Positions 33,841 to 46,012 of a DNA stretch of 64,000 nt are shown in pieces (within the stretch, counting starts at the first letter, position 1; each line of letters begins with the position of its first letter). The notes beneath the pieces were generated by a model. That model did no database searches and had not been told where the DNA came from. It saw nothing but the letters and a program-made list of their open reading frames with translations. Source of the stretch: Phaffia rhodozyma (taxonomy: Eukaryota > Basidiomycota > Tremellomycetes > Cystofilobasidiales > Mrakiaceae). The translations under genes and the position numbers were made by a program. The stretch spans positions 2,001,501-2,065,500 of the forward strand of contig JACGZH010000003.1 in NCBI GenBank assembly GCA_014706385.1, in the 5' to 3' direction.

Positions 33841-36800
33841 CTAGGGGATGTCGAGAAGAGGCTTAAGCTTCTTTATTAAGGTCCAGTCCGAAGGCTGAGC
33901 TTCGGCTCGGAAGTGCTCTTTGAGCACATCTATACTCTTTCGAGTGATTTTAGAGTAAATCTCGTCAGTCTCCTCGAAGTGTCGTCCAACCTGAACCTTC
34001 TGGGCGTTGATTCCAGACTCGATCTTGATTGCCGCTCCAGCTCCAATATTCTTCTTGAAAAGCTTATCGAAGGACTCGTGGTTCTTCTCGATCGACGTGA
34101 TAGTTCCTAGGTCAACGATCGTCTTCGTGATCGTAGGCGGGCTGGTCGTGTTGTCGGTCTCAGTCTTGACAACACAGACAGGAGTTCCCGTGCGGAGAGT
34201 ACCGTCGAGGATATCAACACCAAGAACGATAGGATCTCGCCGGGCGAACACCTGAAGGATCTTAAGTCGGCAAGGCCAGTAAGCCTGGTTGGCAACAGCA
34301 GCTCGCTGAGATTCTTCCCACGCCTTCATGTGGGCGGTAAAAGCATCGAAGAGATGGTAGATGATTTCGGCTGAAAGAAAGAAGAGAGGAAGGATATAGA
34401 ATGCCAGACATCGCTCAGTCACACTTCAAAAGGCGAGGATGTAGATACAATGAAAGCGAGTAGGAAAGAGTACGGTACACACCCTTGAAAATCTTGACTC
34501 CAGCCTCTTCAGCCATCTTCTCGGCATCCTTGTCGACAGTCACATCGAAGCAGAGCATTACCGCGTACTCTTTCGCTTTTTCCACCATGGTCGAAGCCTG
34601 CATGACATCTCTCTTATGAACCGGTCCAATGTTGATCGTTGAGACTGGGATCTTGGAGACCTTCAAGAAATCCAACAACGCCTCAAGAGAACCCAAAGTA
34701 GAAGCCTGGACGGAAACTCCTCGACCAGATTTGTCGACCCACGTAAGCAAGTTCTGGAGATCAGACATGACCTCATCTCCAAGATCCTCTTCGTCATCTT
34801 CGGGTCCGACAACGAGCAGTCGAGATCCGGCGATAGCCTTCTCGAGATCAGGAGCAGTGATCTTGACTCCAAGAGCAGCCTTGACCTCCTTGTGATGAAC
34901 ATAGGCGGACTGGAGAGATAAAAACAAAATGAAATGATTAGCGTGCCTATATGACGACGTACTCCACCCTCAAGCCTGAACACGAGAACGATACGTAGTA
35001 GAAAGGCACCACATACTTTGATTCGCATCTCTCGCAAGGGCTGAGGGGTGAGTAGGGCTCGGACAGTGGTAAAGATTGGACCGTTCAGTCCACAGACCAC
35101 GATTCTATCACCTTCTCTCAGGTATCCGTTCGACAAAACGACATCAATTGTCGTTCCTAAACCCTCGATGACCTTAACCTCCAATACTGTACACTCCAGC
35201 TCAGAGATATACATCAAACGCTCGCTCATCCTCTGCTGGGTCAAGTTCACGAGAAGCATGATCATGTCCGGCACACCCTCACCAGTGATGGCAGAGGTTG
35301 GCACGAGAGAAACATTTCGACCAAGGTTCTTGTTCTCATAGTAGAGGCAAGAGTTAAGACCCTGCTCGGCAAAGGCGACGATAGTCTTCTGAACTCGATC
35401 ATCGAACTCTCGCTTGACTTGTGTGGTCTGCTTGGCGAGAGATTCCTGGAAAGCACCATCGGGAGTAGCCTTCCAGCCATAGATTCGATCAATCTGATTT
35501 TTTTTGCCAAGTAACATATATTCGGATGAGCGATTGGGGCAAAGTATTTCAAGCAGTCACTGTCTTACGTACCTTGTTCAAAGCAACGATGAAAGGAGTC
35601 TTCTTGTCTCTCAACATCTTGAGAGACTCGAGAGTCTGAGGCTCAAGACCGTGCTTTTGAGAAACCGTTCAAGAAAACGGACATCAGGGTTGCTTCTGAT
35701 ATGAATATAAAGGAAAAACTAGAATATACCATGATATCAACGACCAGGATGGCGATGTTGCAGAGGGAACTTCCTCGAGTTCTCAAGTTAGAGAAAGATT
35801 CGTGACCAGGAGTGTCGATGACCAAGAGACCAGGGATCTTGTACTCTTGGTCGTTGTTCTACGATACACAAGCAATTCAGATTAGCATATTGTTAGACGA
35901 CCGATGGATGATCGAAATGTGAGCGTGTTTGGACTAACCTTATTGAGAACAGCCGTCTTCTGTCTGATAGCTTCAGTAGGGAAGTAGGTGGCTCCGATCT
36001 GTTGGGTAATACCTCCAGCCTCACCCTCCTGAACGTTGGTTTGACGAATCTGTCAAGTTCGAAGATATAGGGAGAGGTAAGTCTCCTGTGTCATAGAAAA
36101 GTTGAGCAAACTTAAGGGCTTTGGGCGAACCTTGTCCAGAAGCTTGGTCTTTCCGGTATCGACATGACCCATGATACAGCAGATAGGACTCCTCAAATCA
36201 TCAGCACTTCTGGCAGCCAAAGCCTCCTGGTGTCTCTTTTCCCTCTTCTCCCTTGACTCTTTAGCTCGCTGCTCTGCAGCTCGCTTCTCCTCTGCAGCTT
36301 TAGCCAACGCTCGCCTCTTTCCGGGACCGAGCTCTTCCTCAGAATCATCCGAGTCGTCATCAGAATCATCATCAGAGTCATCGTCAGAATCATCATCAGA
36401 GCCGGAATCTGAATCCGAATCCGAGTCCGAGTCCTCCTCAGAAGAGGACTCCTCAACAGGAGCAGCCTCTCCTTTGGGGGCAGCCTTGACAGGAATGGAT
36501 TTGGCAGCAGGAGCAGGCTTAGCAGCAGGAGTGGCTGTAGGACACGACCAATAACCAAGATTACATATCAACAAATGCACTCAGGCTTTGGGAACCAACA
36601 TGCGAAGAAGATGAGAATAGAGATACGAACTTTTAGAAGCAGGAGGGGCAGGCTTGGGCTCCTCTTCTTCCGCACTACTAACGTCCCAATCGTCCTCCTC
36701 TTCCACCTTCTTCTCTTCCACCTTGACGGGCTCCGGCTCCGGGTCACTCTTGTCCCAATCATCCTCATCGTCGTCTTCGACCTTCTTCTCCTCGGCCTCC

Positions 36801-38768
36801 TTGACGGTCTTGACCTCTTCAACCTTGGGAGTAGGTTGAGCCTCAACAGCCGCTTTGTTGGCGCCCCCCTTCTTCTTGTTGTTGTATACTGGCTTCTTGG
36901 GTCGGCTGGTATCAACATCTTTCTGGAGACCAGAGATCTGAACGCCAGAAGCAAGAAGAGCCTGTAGACGAGCCTCGGCAGCAGCTTTTTCAGCCTTCTG
37001 CTTGGGAGTCAAGAGTCGACCCTCTTTTTTGGCCAACTCTTTCTTTGCCTATGGACAGAGAAAAAGGACAATAAAGACATTAGGATGAGCCATTTCGATG
37101 TTGGAGAGTTGTAAGTAGACGCAACGTACTCGTTCCTTCTCCTTCTTTTTTGCCTTGGCTTCCTCAGCCGCCCGCTCTCGCTCTTCAGCCTCCCTCTCCT
37201 CTTGCTCGATCTTGGCTTGAATCTCTGCCAACTTTCGGGCTTCTTCCTCCTCTGCCGCCTTCTTCGCCTCCATCGCCGCCCTCAGAGCGGCCATTCGACC
37301 GGTAAGGGGTTTAGAAGGAGCCGGTGCCGGAGCTTCATCAGCAGCCGTCTTCTTCTTCTTTTTCTTGTTCTTCTTCTTGTCAGCTCCGCCAGCCTCATTT
37401 TCTCCGTCCTCATCCTCTCCATCCTCAGCGGCGGTAGGCTCGGGAGTAGCAGCAGGAGTGGGCTCAGAGGCCTTTTTGGCAGCCTGTTGAGCCTTCTTCT
37501 TCGCCTGCGAAGGGTGATAGCGAAAAGGCAGAAGATGACAAGATGCGCGCATGCGTGTCCACGATAAAAGAAGTTGCGATTAGCATTCAGCTTCTTGCCT
37601 TTGACATTCGGTTGATTGCTGCTAAAGGACAGACCTTTTCCTTCTCCTTCTTCAGTTTTTCCTTCTCCTTCTTGCTGAGAATTTTAGTTTCTCCATTGCC
37701 CTCCTCCTTGCCCTCATCAGCCTCCTCGGCAGTAGGCGCAGCAGGCTCTGCTCCTCCCTTCTTTCCCTTACCACCTTTCTTGGGTTTCACTTCGTCTTCG
37801 GGCCACTCATCATCGCCTACAGCCTGAATCTCAGGCTCGACGGTAGAGGCAGGCTCAGGAGTAGCGAAATCGTCTTCTGACTGGACGTCAACCTGCTTTC
37901 CCTGATCGTGTTGTAAGAAGTGGAGTTACACATTCGTCAGAGAGGCCGTCAACTTCGAGCCAATCATAAGTGTCTTGAAACAAAACCGGGACAAACCTTC
38001 TTGCCCTTTTTGCCACCCTTGCCCTTCTTGGGCTTCACATCTTCAGGCCACTCATCGTCTCCAACAACCTGAATCTCAGGCTCGGCAGCGACCGGGGCCT
38101 CGTCGACAGCGGGAGTCTCGACCTCGTCATCGTCCTCATCATAGGTCTTCTTCCCCTGTGGTGTTGTACCAAGAACATTGATCAGATAAACCAGTGTGGC
38201 AAAAAAGTGTATACAGTAGATTAATACGAACCTTTTTATTCTTCTTGCCCTTGTTCTTCTTTCCTTTGGGCTCATCTTCGGGCCACTCGTCGTCTCCAAC
38301 GACTTGAATCTCAGGTTCGGCCTTAGATATATCGAGAGCAGAGACAGACTCTGCCAGATCGTCCTCGTCGTCGAAAGTCGCTTTGTTCTTCTTCTTCTTG
38401 TCCTTCTTATTCGAAGACTTTTTGATGGCGGACATCAGACCACCAAAGCCGGCTCCTTCGTCGTCATCCTCAGTGGGCAACGCGGAGAAGGCGGATCCTG
38501 TGGCAGCTGGCTTTTCGTCATCAGAGTCGGCAGCTGCGGGAGTAGCTACAGCCGGAGGCGTAGCCGTCTTGGCAACCGAGTCCCTGTTGTACACGATACG
38601 AGAACCACATCGATATTAAATATGTGCACTGAGACGGTGGACCTAGAAAGGCAACTCTTCTCGGAGAAGGGAACGACAGAAGAAACTCTTGAAATGAAAG
38701 ACCAACCAGTAGGCATCATCGTCGTCCGCTCCTTTCTTTCCTTTACCCTTTCCCTTTTTAGGAGGCAT
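33841..38768 (-). CDS. FUN12: translation initiation factor eIF5B
   Basis: GTPase that joins 40S and 60S subunits at start-codon recognition. Thirteen exons: 38768-38707, 38583-38232, 38155-37997, 37901-37635, 37504-37130, 37048-36631, 36534-36131, 36049-35939, 35858-35730, 35653-35573, 35493-35017, 34909-34483, 34370-33841; 1263 residues. The N-terminal half is Lys/Glu/Asp-rich and disordered, as in other eIF5Bs. GTPase motifs: G1 GHVDTGKT, switch region [18 protein letters not shown]3 DTPGHE, G4 NKID split by an intron. Domain II-IV follow ([20 protein letters not shown]; [22 protein letters not shown]; [30 protein letters not shown]), ending [12 protein letters not shown]. The motif [16 protein letters not shown] occurs three times in exons 2, 3 and 4. 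Divergent from CysRS across 291 bases. Confidence 0.96.
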
Positions 38769-39059
38769 CTGGAGATGTTACTGTTAGAGAGAAAGACAAG
38801 AGAATGAGGTGGCCTTTTTTTTGCCTTGACAGTCGTAAGTAGCAAGATTGAGAGAACGGCAGAGAAAGCTCTGACAGGTAAGGAACGCCACATGTTCCAA
38901 GGTCACGCTTGTACAGCTTTTCAATTTGTGACTCTCCGATAACCCTAACTTAGAATTTCAAACAGTCGTCCTTCTTTTCTCAGCACCTTCGCTCCTGAGA
39001 AGAAACACAACGACCATCATTACGGACAACATCTAACCGGGCCAACGCATCTGGGTTGT

Positions 39060-42000
39060 ATGCAAACATCCATTGTTTCTAGATCCATCGTTCATACATT
39101 CCGTCGTTCCTTCAAGTCTCAGTCTTCACTGGTCGTTTCAATCAGAAATAGTGATAACAACAGCAGCAGTAGCAGCAATCACACTTCGTCTCTTCATTTT
39201 ATAACTCTTAGAAGAATGTCAACGTCGTCAGCCGTTCGGCCTGAGAGCTCAAACACCCCGGTCATACCTTCTCAGGAGTCGACTGAAGGATCAGCAGCTG
39301 CTGCTGCCTCTGTGGCTGGATCAAAGGTTCGACAACCAGAATGGTTGCAGCCGACGCCTAAGGAGGAGCCGGTGCTCAAAGTTTGGAACTCGTTGACTAG
39401 GTCCAAAGTGAGTCACTTTCTTGTGTTTCACCTATAACAGAGCTCTTTATCGAGGAACGCGTACGATTGAACTGGTCTCCTTCTACTCGTTACAATCTTC
39501 TTAGGTTCCTTTTGTTCCCAAGGTTGCTAACCAAGTCACCTGGTACAACTGTGGTCCTACCGTCTACGATGCTTCCCATATGGGACATGCCAGGTACGGC
39601 TCATCCGATATCGGACCATCCTATCTATGATAAACTCTAACTTGGACTGTTTACTTAAACAGGAACTATGTCACTCAGGATGTTTTGAGGCGAATCATGC
39701 GGGACTACTTTGGATACGATGTGCACTTCGTGATGAATGTGACAGATATTGACGATAAGGTGAGAGTTCAGCATGCTCGATGAAAGATATGTCAGAAGAT
39801 GTACATGCACTGATGGCTGTTGAATTTCATTGCTTCTTCTTAACTCCAGATCATCATCCGATCGCGTCAAGAGCACCTTCTGAACCGTCTTCGAGACTCT
39901 ACCATCTCTCTTACTCCCGAGCTCATCAACCAAGCGCGAGAGGCCTGGGCTTTCTATCTTCGAAAGACGATTGGCAAGGCGCTTCCGGAAAGTGAAATTC
40001 CTGCTAAAGGTCAGGAGGAAAAGATCTGGGACGACGTACTTGTCGGTAAATGGGAGACCGATCAGGAGTGGAGGAACAAGCTAGTTGCTGGGTTTGAAAA
40101 GATGACCCTATGGTGGAAGACCTTAGTGAGTTGGAGGTTTGAAGTGTCTTCTGAGGATGGAACACCCTACACGACACGTCGCTAACTGTCATAAAATATT
40201 TGTCAATTCAAGACATCTTCAAGGGCTGCGATTAGAGACGCCGAAAAGACTTTGGCAGAGAACAAAACTCAAGCGGAGGTCGCCCAGGCACTGATCGAGG
40301 GTGTTTCTGACCCGTTAGCTTTGCATCTGGATGATCTCGTGAGTTTTCTTTTTATATCTTGGTTTAATTCGAAGAGAAAGCCAAGGCTTATTTTAAAAAA
40401 ATCCTTGCTAATCGCCCAATCCTTAAACAGCACGGTTCCACAGTAACATCCCCCCAGATCTCCCGCGCCCTTGCTGCTCATTGGGAGAAATCTTTCCTGA
40501 CCTCGATGGAGCAATTGAATGTTCTGCCTGCAGATACTCTGACGCGTGTGTCTGAATATGTGCCTGAGGTTGTCTCTTTTGTTCAGGGGATCGTTGACCG
40601 AGGATTTGCCTACGATGACGAAAAGGGAAGCTTGTACTTTGATTCCGTTGGCTACGATGGGGCTGTCAGAAAGGGACTTGACGGAGGGGAGTGGAAACAT
40701 AGTTATGCCAAGCTCGCGCCATGGAGTAAGGGGAACAGCCAATTGCTTGCCGAGGGAGAAGGTAAGAGGACTATCTCTTCTGTTTCGACGAGTTACAAGG
40801 ACTCACCACCTTCGTTCTGCTCCGACATATTACTCCCGACATAGGTTCCCTGACCTCTGGTACCCAACGACATCCCGCCGACTTTGCGCTCTGGAAATCA
40901 TCAAAGCCTGGAGAGCCCTCATGGCCTTCTCCCTGGGGTCAAGGTCGACCGGGTTGGCATATCGAGTGTTCGGTGATGGCTTCCGAGATCCTAGGTGACG
41001 GCATGGATATCCATTCTGGCGGAGTGGATCTGATGTTCCCTCATCACGATAACGAAATCGCTCAGAGCGAGGTGAGTTTTATTACATCGCGGTTACCTTA
41101 ATTTTGTTCGCAACAGAGACAAACTGTCATGAACACTGATATTTCTCTCCCTCACAACGATCGGGATCAGGCCTTCCACGATTGCAAGCAATGGGTCAAC
41201 TACTTCTTCCACACTGGCCATCTTCATATCGAAGGATTGAAGATGTCAAAGTCGCTCAAGAACTTCATCACCATCGACGTACGAATTCATCCCTAGATTG
41301 TAGAACCTTGTGACAAATTACTGAACTCTGATTCGATCTTTATTTGTCTCTATCTTTGGGGCTTGTTCATCGGATGATACACTGAATAACAGGAAGCTTT
41401 GGCAAAGAACACGGCCCGTCAACTCCGATTAGGCTTTATGCTTCAGCTGTGGAACAACAAGATGGATTTCAAGGAGAGCACGATGGCTGAGGCCAAGAGC
41501 GTCGAATCTTCTTTCAATGTTTGTTTTATAAGCCTCTTCTGTCTTCTGTCTCCCTCTTAATGCATCCTATATTCTCGATATATTGGTTCGGTTTGGCGGT
41601 TCTAACTTGTTTTGTTGCGGATGGAATTTTTTGGGGTCTTGCAGAACTTTTTCACCCAAGTAAAAGCCCGAAAATCTCAGGCAGAAGCCTTGGGAGAATC
41701 CTTCGATGGAAAGCATTATTTCGACGAGGAAGAGAAACAGTTAACGATTGAGTGAGCCCCTGTTCTTGTGTCGAAATCTCCTTTCTCGTTCTTTCCACCC
41801 GTAGTCTAATCCGAACCTCTTTATCGACAAATAGCTTGAAGGCCGCTCAAGCAAATTTCCGCGCGGCACTCTGCGACTCATTCAACACTCCATTGGCCCT
41901 CCAACAGCTCCTTGAATTGACGACCAAGGCGAACGTCTACCTTCAACTAAAACGACGAAACCTGAGTGTGGCATTGACCATTGCTGATTGGATGGGTCGA

Positions 42001-42775
42001 ATGTTGAGGATGTTTGGATTGGGTGAAGGAGACCGAAAGGATATTGGTTGGGGATTGAAAGATCAAGAAGGTGGCGGAGCTGACGTACGTAACGCTCTCT
42101 GTCGACGCGCTAAAGATGATGGGAAGATGAGCTGACGAAACGATGATCGTCGAATTATGTCCCCAGCGAGAGACTCTGTTGATGCCTTATCTCCGAGTAA
42201 TCTCGGCCTTCCGAGATGAAGTCCGAAAGCTATCGATCAGCAAGGCCGACCCGAAGGACATCCTAGCTTTGTCCGATCGACTTCGAGATTACGACCTTGC
42301 AGAGCTAGGGGTCGCTTTGGACGATACCGAAGGTAAATTTGGACTCTTTTCTTTCGCTAGTGTGTCTTGAGTTTACTAGAAGACTGATTGAGTATCTGAG
42401 AACACGATCTTACAAAAAGCCGGTCGGGCGTTGGTCAAGCTTGTTCCTGCCGAGACATTGATCGAAGCTCGAGAGACCAAGCTAGCTCTTGCTCGTCAGA
42501 AAGCCGCCCAACAGGCTGCCAACAAGGAAGCCCAACGGGTTAAGCAGCTCGCGAAGATGGAGAAGGCCAAGGTACCTGCAAGCGAGATGTTCCGACCGCC
42601 GAACGTACCGGAAAAGACGTACTCTGCTTGGGATGACAAAGGTATACCTACTTTGGATGGCGAGGGAGTTGAGATCAGTAAGGCAAAGAGCAAAAAGTTA
42701 GTAAAGGAGTATGACAACCAGGTCAAGGGGAACGCAGAGTATCAGAAGTGGGTGGCTGAACAGGAAGAGGCTTAA
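39060..42775 (+). CDS. cysteinyl-tRNA synthetase, possibly dual targeted
   Basis: Class I synthetase charging tRNA-Cys. Thirteen exons: 39060-39407, 39505-39593, 39663-39759, 39850-40125, 40213-40338, 40431-40761, 40845-41071, 41171-41278, 41393-41518, 41645-41751, 41835-42084, 42167-42332, 42420-42775; 868 residues. Motifs: zinc/active site [16 protein letters not shown] (HIGH-type), VTDIDDKIIIR, the cysteine/zinc region [10 protein letters not shown] and [20 protein letters not shown], and the KMSKS loop [10 protein letters not shown] near 41240. The C-terminus is a Lys/Ala-rich extension typical of eukaryotic CysRS. The first 52 residues ([20 protein letters not shown]...) are Ser/Arg-rich without acidic residues except one, resembling a mitochondrial presequence, and a second ATG ([12 protein letters not shown]) could give the cytosolic form. 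Confidence 0.95.
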
Positions 42776-43000
42776 GGAGGCTTTTGGGGTTGGTTTTTTA
42801 CATTGAAATAAATGGAATTCCTCCTTCTCTTTCCTTCTATCAAGAATTCACGTTTGGTGAATCTGAGAACATGTTCACGCGTGTCTCTATGAGGGCAGAA
42901 TAGCAAGAGAATATGAATAGAAGGAGTCAAAGAAAGAAAAGACCGAAATGGGTAATTATCAAATTAAACATTTCGGCCTAATCCGGGTGCGACCAACCAG

Positions 43001-45836
43001 ATGTCGACTGATCACGATTATCCTTCGTCAACCGAGCAAAAGTTATCAACTCCAAGCCATCCTATCGTAATACAAACCCAATCAAGTCATACCCATTGCA
43101 TGGGAATACTCAAGCATCGATTCCTCTCTACCAACATGATCGACTCTCAAAAGAGAAGTAGCTCGTCAACAGGGTCCACAGCCGCTCAGGTGGTAGACGT
43201 AGTAGAGGAAACGGTCGAGGACAAGGTCAAGGGGATTGTGAGTACAAGCGGAAGACAGTGATCCCTTCAAGCTGAGATGTTGTGTTGATTCCATGGATAT
43301 TTTCATATGGATGCCCGCTCTTTGGTCGATGACAGTCGGAGAGGATCAAGCATTTCTCACCGTCTTGGTTCTCATGTACCATGGGTGTAGGTATGTGCAC
43401 ATTTCTTTCCATTGGGATTGACGGATTGCTATGTCTGTGGTTAATCCTGGTTTGTTACTTCATCTGTCTTTTCTTATCGTCCACAAAGGAATTCCCTGTA
43501 CACTGATCCTGAACATCCCATATCCCGTCGTTCATCACCTTCGAGTACCGGCGACAATATTTGTCGTCGTTGATACGATCCTCTTCACAACATTCACCAT
43601 CATTTTTGCTGTCCGTTATCTTCGTTGGCCCGAGATATGGCCTCTAACGATGAGGCATCCCATGCATTCGCTGTTCTTGGGATGCTATCCCATGTCATGT
43701 TTCACGCTAATCTCTGGAGGAATAGGAATGAAGAATGCTTGGGGCTTGGGAGACGGGTGGTTGTGGGCGTTGAGTTATCTGTGGTGGATCAGTTGTGTGA
43801 TCAGTATCGCAGTAGCTTTATTAGTACCGTTCAATGTCTAGTGAGTTGTTCGAATACCTTGCTTTCTCAGCGCCAAATGTGCTGACGGATAGAGGAATCC
43901 TCTTTGGTGGATTGTTCTTGGGTTCTAATCAAAGTACGACGCACACAAACATACCGGAGAACACAACGGCCGCATACCTTCTACCCGTCGTTCCTAACAT
44001 CACAGGTGCGTTCCGTCTTACAATCGAGTCATATTGGAGCCAATAGAATTTTAAGTGATTTTTTACTTTCTTCTCGACATCAAACAGCGGCCTCGATTGG
44101 AGCAGTGCTGGCGTACAATTTCGTTCCAATAGATACTCAATATGCAATGCACAGTACGTTTCTTGTTCCCGCGTGCTCAGACATTCTAGCGTTTCACGGG
44201 GTCATCAATTGATATCTGTTTCATTTTTGTTTACTTGTAGTCTGGGTAGCTTGTAAGTTGCGATCATTTCATTTGAAGGTAGCAGAAAAGGAACACTGAC
44301 CTTCGTTCCTTGCGCGTATAGCCTACGTCTTGCTTGGACCTGGAATTTTAGTGGCGCTCATGCTATTGACGCTATATCTTCAGCGTTTGATATTCCATCA
44401 TATCCCTCCGTTCGTCCCTTCAGCACGCATATTTTATCTATTTCAAACCAGCTTACATCGTTCTCTTCAATGATCAGGCGCGAAGTCATTGTTTCCTCAT
44501 TCCTTCCTTTAGGTCCAACAGGTCTAGCAGGGTTCTCAGCACTGAAACTAGGGGTCGTAGCTACGATGTTGTTTCCCTTAGTGAAACCCACCGGTGGAGG
44601 GGTACAGTCTGAGACGGAACTAGGCAAAGCCATGGCAGGTTGGGCGCTTTGGGGAGTTGGTTTAGGGTTCGCAATTCTTCTCTGGGGATTGGGTGTAAGC
44701 TTTTTTTTCTTTTTCTTTTTTCTTCTTCCTGGATTATAGTCAAGATTTCACTTGACTATTTTGATCGAGTGGATGTTGATTAAATCGGATACACCTAAAA
44801 AAACATATCAGATCTGGTTCATGTTGATCGCGCTTGGAAGTTTCTTCCTCCGATGGAGGGAAAAAGACATGAGGTTCAACGTGAGCTCTATCATTTCTTG
44901 ATTTCTCCTCTCAAGATTGATGCTTATGAATATGGTCTATTGTCATCTTAATACACTATATACAGATGGGTTGGTGGGGCTTGTGAGTTTTTCTTTCCCT
45001 GGGAACAGTCCTCAAGTCTTTTCACCAAATCGGTATCTTCTCGATAGACCGCCAACTGACCATAATACACTGCGCATTGAATTCAACCAGTACTTTCGTA
45101 CGTCATTCGCTATCCACACTCCCTCTGTTTCAGCTCAGCGTCCTTTGAACTAATCAGATTGATTTCGAATACCGTTTGAATTGGACGTGATAGCCGTTAG
45201 CTTCATTGACGCTATCAACTCAACTGATAGGTGAACAGCTGGACAATGATGGATTCAAGGTTCGTTTCTCGCGATTTCCCTCTCTATCTGATTTTGTGGG
45301 AGACCTCGTTCATCAATCTCAATTGAATCCTTACTGGGCCTTTGTCTTTATCTTTGTCTTTGGTTTCATCATTCTTGTTCTCTTTTTTAACGATGACGGG
45401 GGGGTGGGGGGGGGGGGGGGGCGGGGGGGCGCCGAATGCTTAGGTTATGGGAACGATCATGACATGTACTATGATCCTCCTGGTCGTGAGTGCCTTCCTG
45501 TCTCCCTCTTGCCTCGTTTTGATTTCTCATGTTCGCACGTCTCGCGCTGATGCTTGCTCTTCTCTCTGCCCGAACGTTTCAACTATTAAACAACAACAAC
45601 AGTTTGCGGTTTCGGTCCCTACGATTCAAGGATGTTTCACAGGCTCGAAGAGGATATTCGCCGCTCCTTGTTTAGCAGACATGGAGACTCCTTCGAGCAG
45701 CTCTCTTCCTGATTCTGGTTCTGGCTCTCAGGATGGTGCTGATGTTGATGTTGAGGAGGATCGACAAGAGAACAGGAACGGCCTTGGGAGTGAAAGGACC
45801 GAGAAGATTGAAAAGAACGAGAAGAACAAGAGGTGA
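43001..45836 (+). CDS. SSU1: Ssu1-type sulfite/anion exporter (TDT/SLAC1 family)
   Basis: Plasma-membrane efflux channel of the TehA/SLAC1 fold. Fourteen exons: 43001-43237, 43336-43390, 43489-43840, 43935-44005, 44088-44153, 44241-44252, 44322-44409, 44478-44694, 44812-44880, 44966-44982, 45091-45097, 45194-45259, 45444-45485, 45603-45836; 510 residues. Family signatures: RIKHFSPSWFSCTMGVG, PVVHHLRVPATIFVVVD, NTTAAYLLPVVPNITAASIG, LGPTGLAGFSALKLG, MGWWGFTFPLASLTLSTQL and a final TIQGCFTGSKRIFAAPCLA. The motif GWWGFTFPLA is spread over exons of 17 and 7 bases plus the start of the next. The cytosolic N-terminus is 90 residues. The intron 45260-45443 contains a 32-base G-rich tract. Whether it carries sulfite or another anion cannot be read from sequence. 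Same strand as CysRS, 225 bases downstream. Confidence 0.88.
45398..45429 (+). repeat. poly-G tract inside an SSU1 intron
   Basis: Runs of seven, sixteen and seven G separated by single T and C, on the coding strand in the middle of the 184-base intron. It could fold as a G-quadruplex in DNA or pre-mRNA, or could be an assembly/polymerase-slippage artefact in its exact length. Confidence 0.85.
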
Positions 45837-46012
45837 AGCTACTTATGTACTCTGATAATTTTAATGTAACACAACTCTCAATGTCAACTCTCTTGAGAAC
45901 AAACGACGTCTCTTTTCTGCGGAGAACACGATCTTCTCAAGATGTGCACGCGATAGAGGGAGAAGAAACGATTTCATGATACAGTGGTAATCAAACAACC
46001 TATGAGGGTTCT

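Noticed and set aside
40982..41071. Apparent GT donor inside CysRS at the sequence for I-L-G-D-G-M-D
   Set aside because: Reading through gives the conserved [15 protein letters not shown] block, so no intron is present there.
44740..44811. Possible upstream start of SSU1 exon 9 at 44740
   Set aside because: It is open and in phase but inserts 24 hydrophilic residues between G-L-G and the next helix, where the family has none; the CAG acceptor before 44812 fits better.
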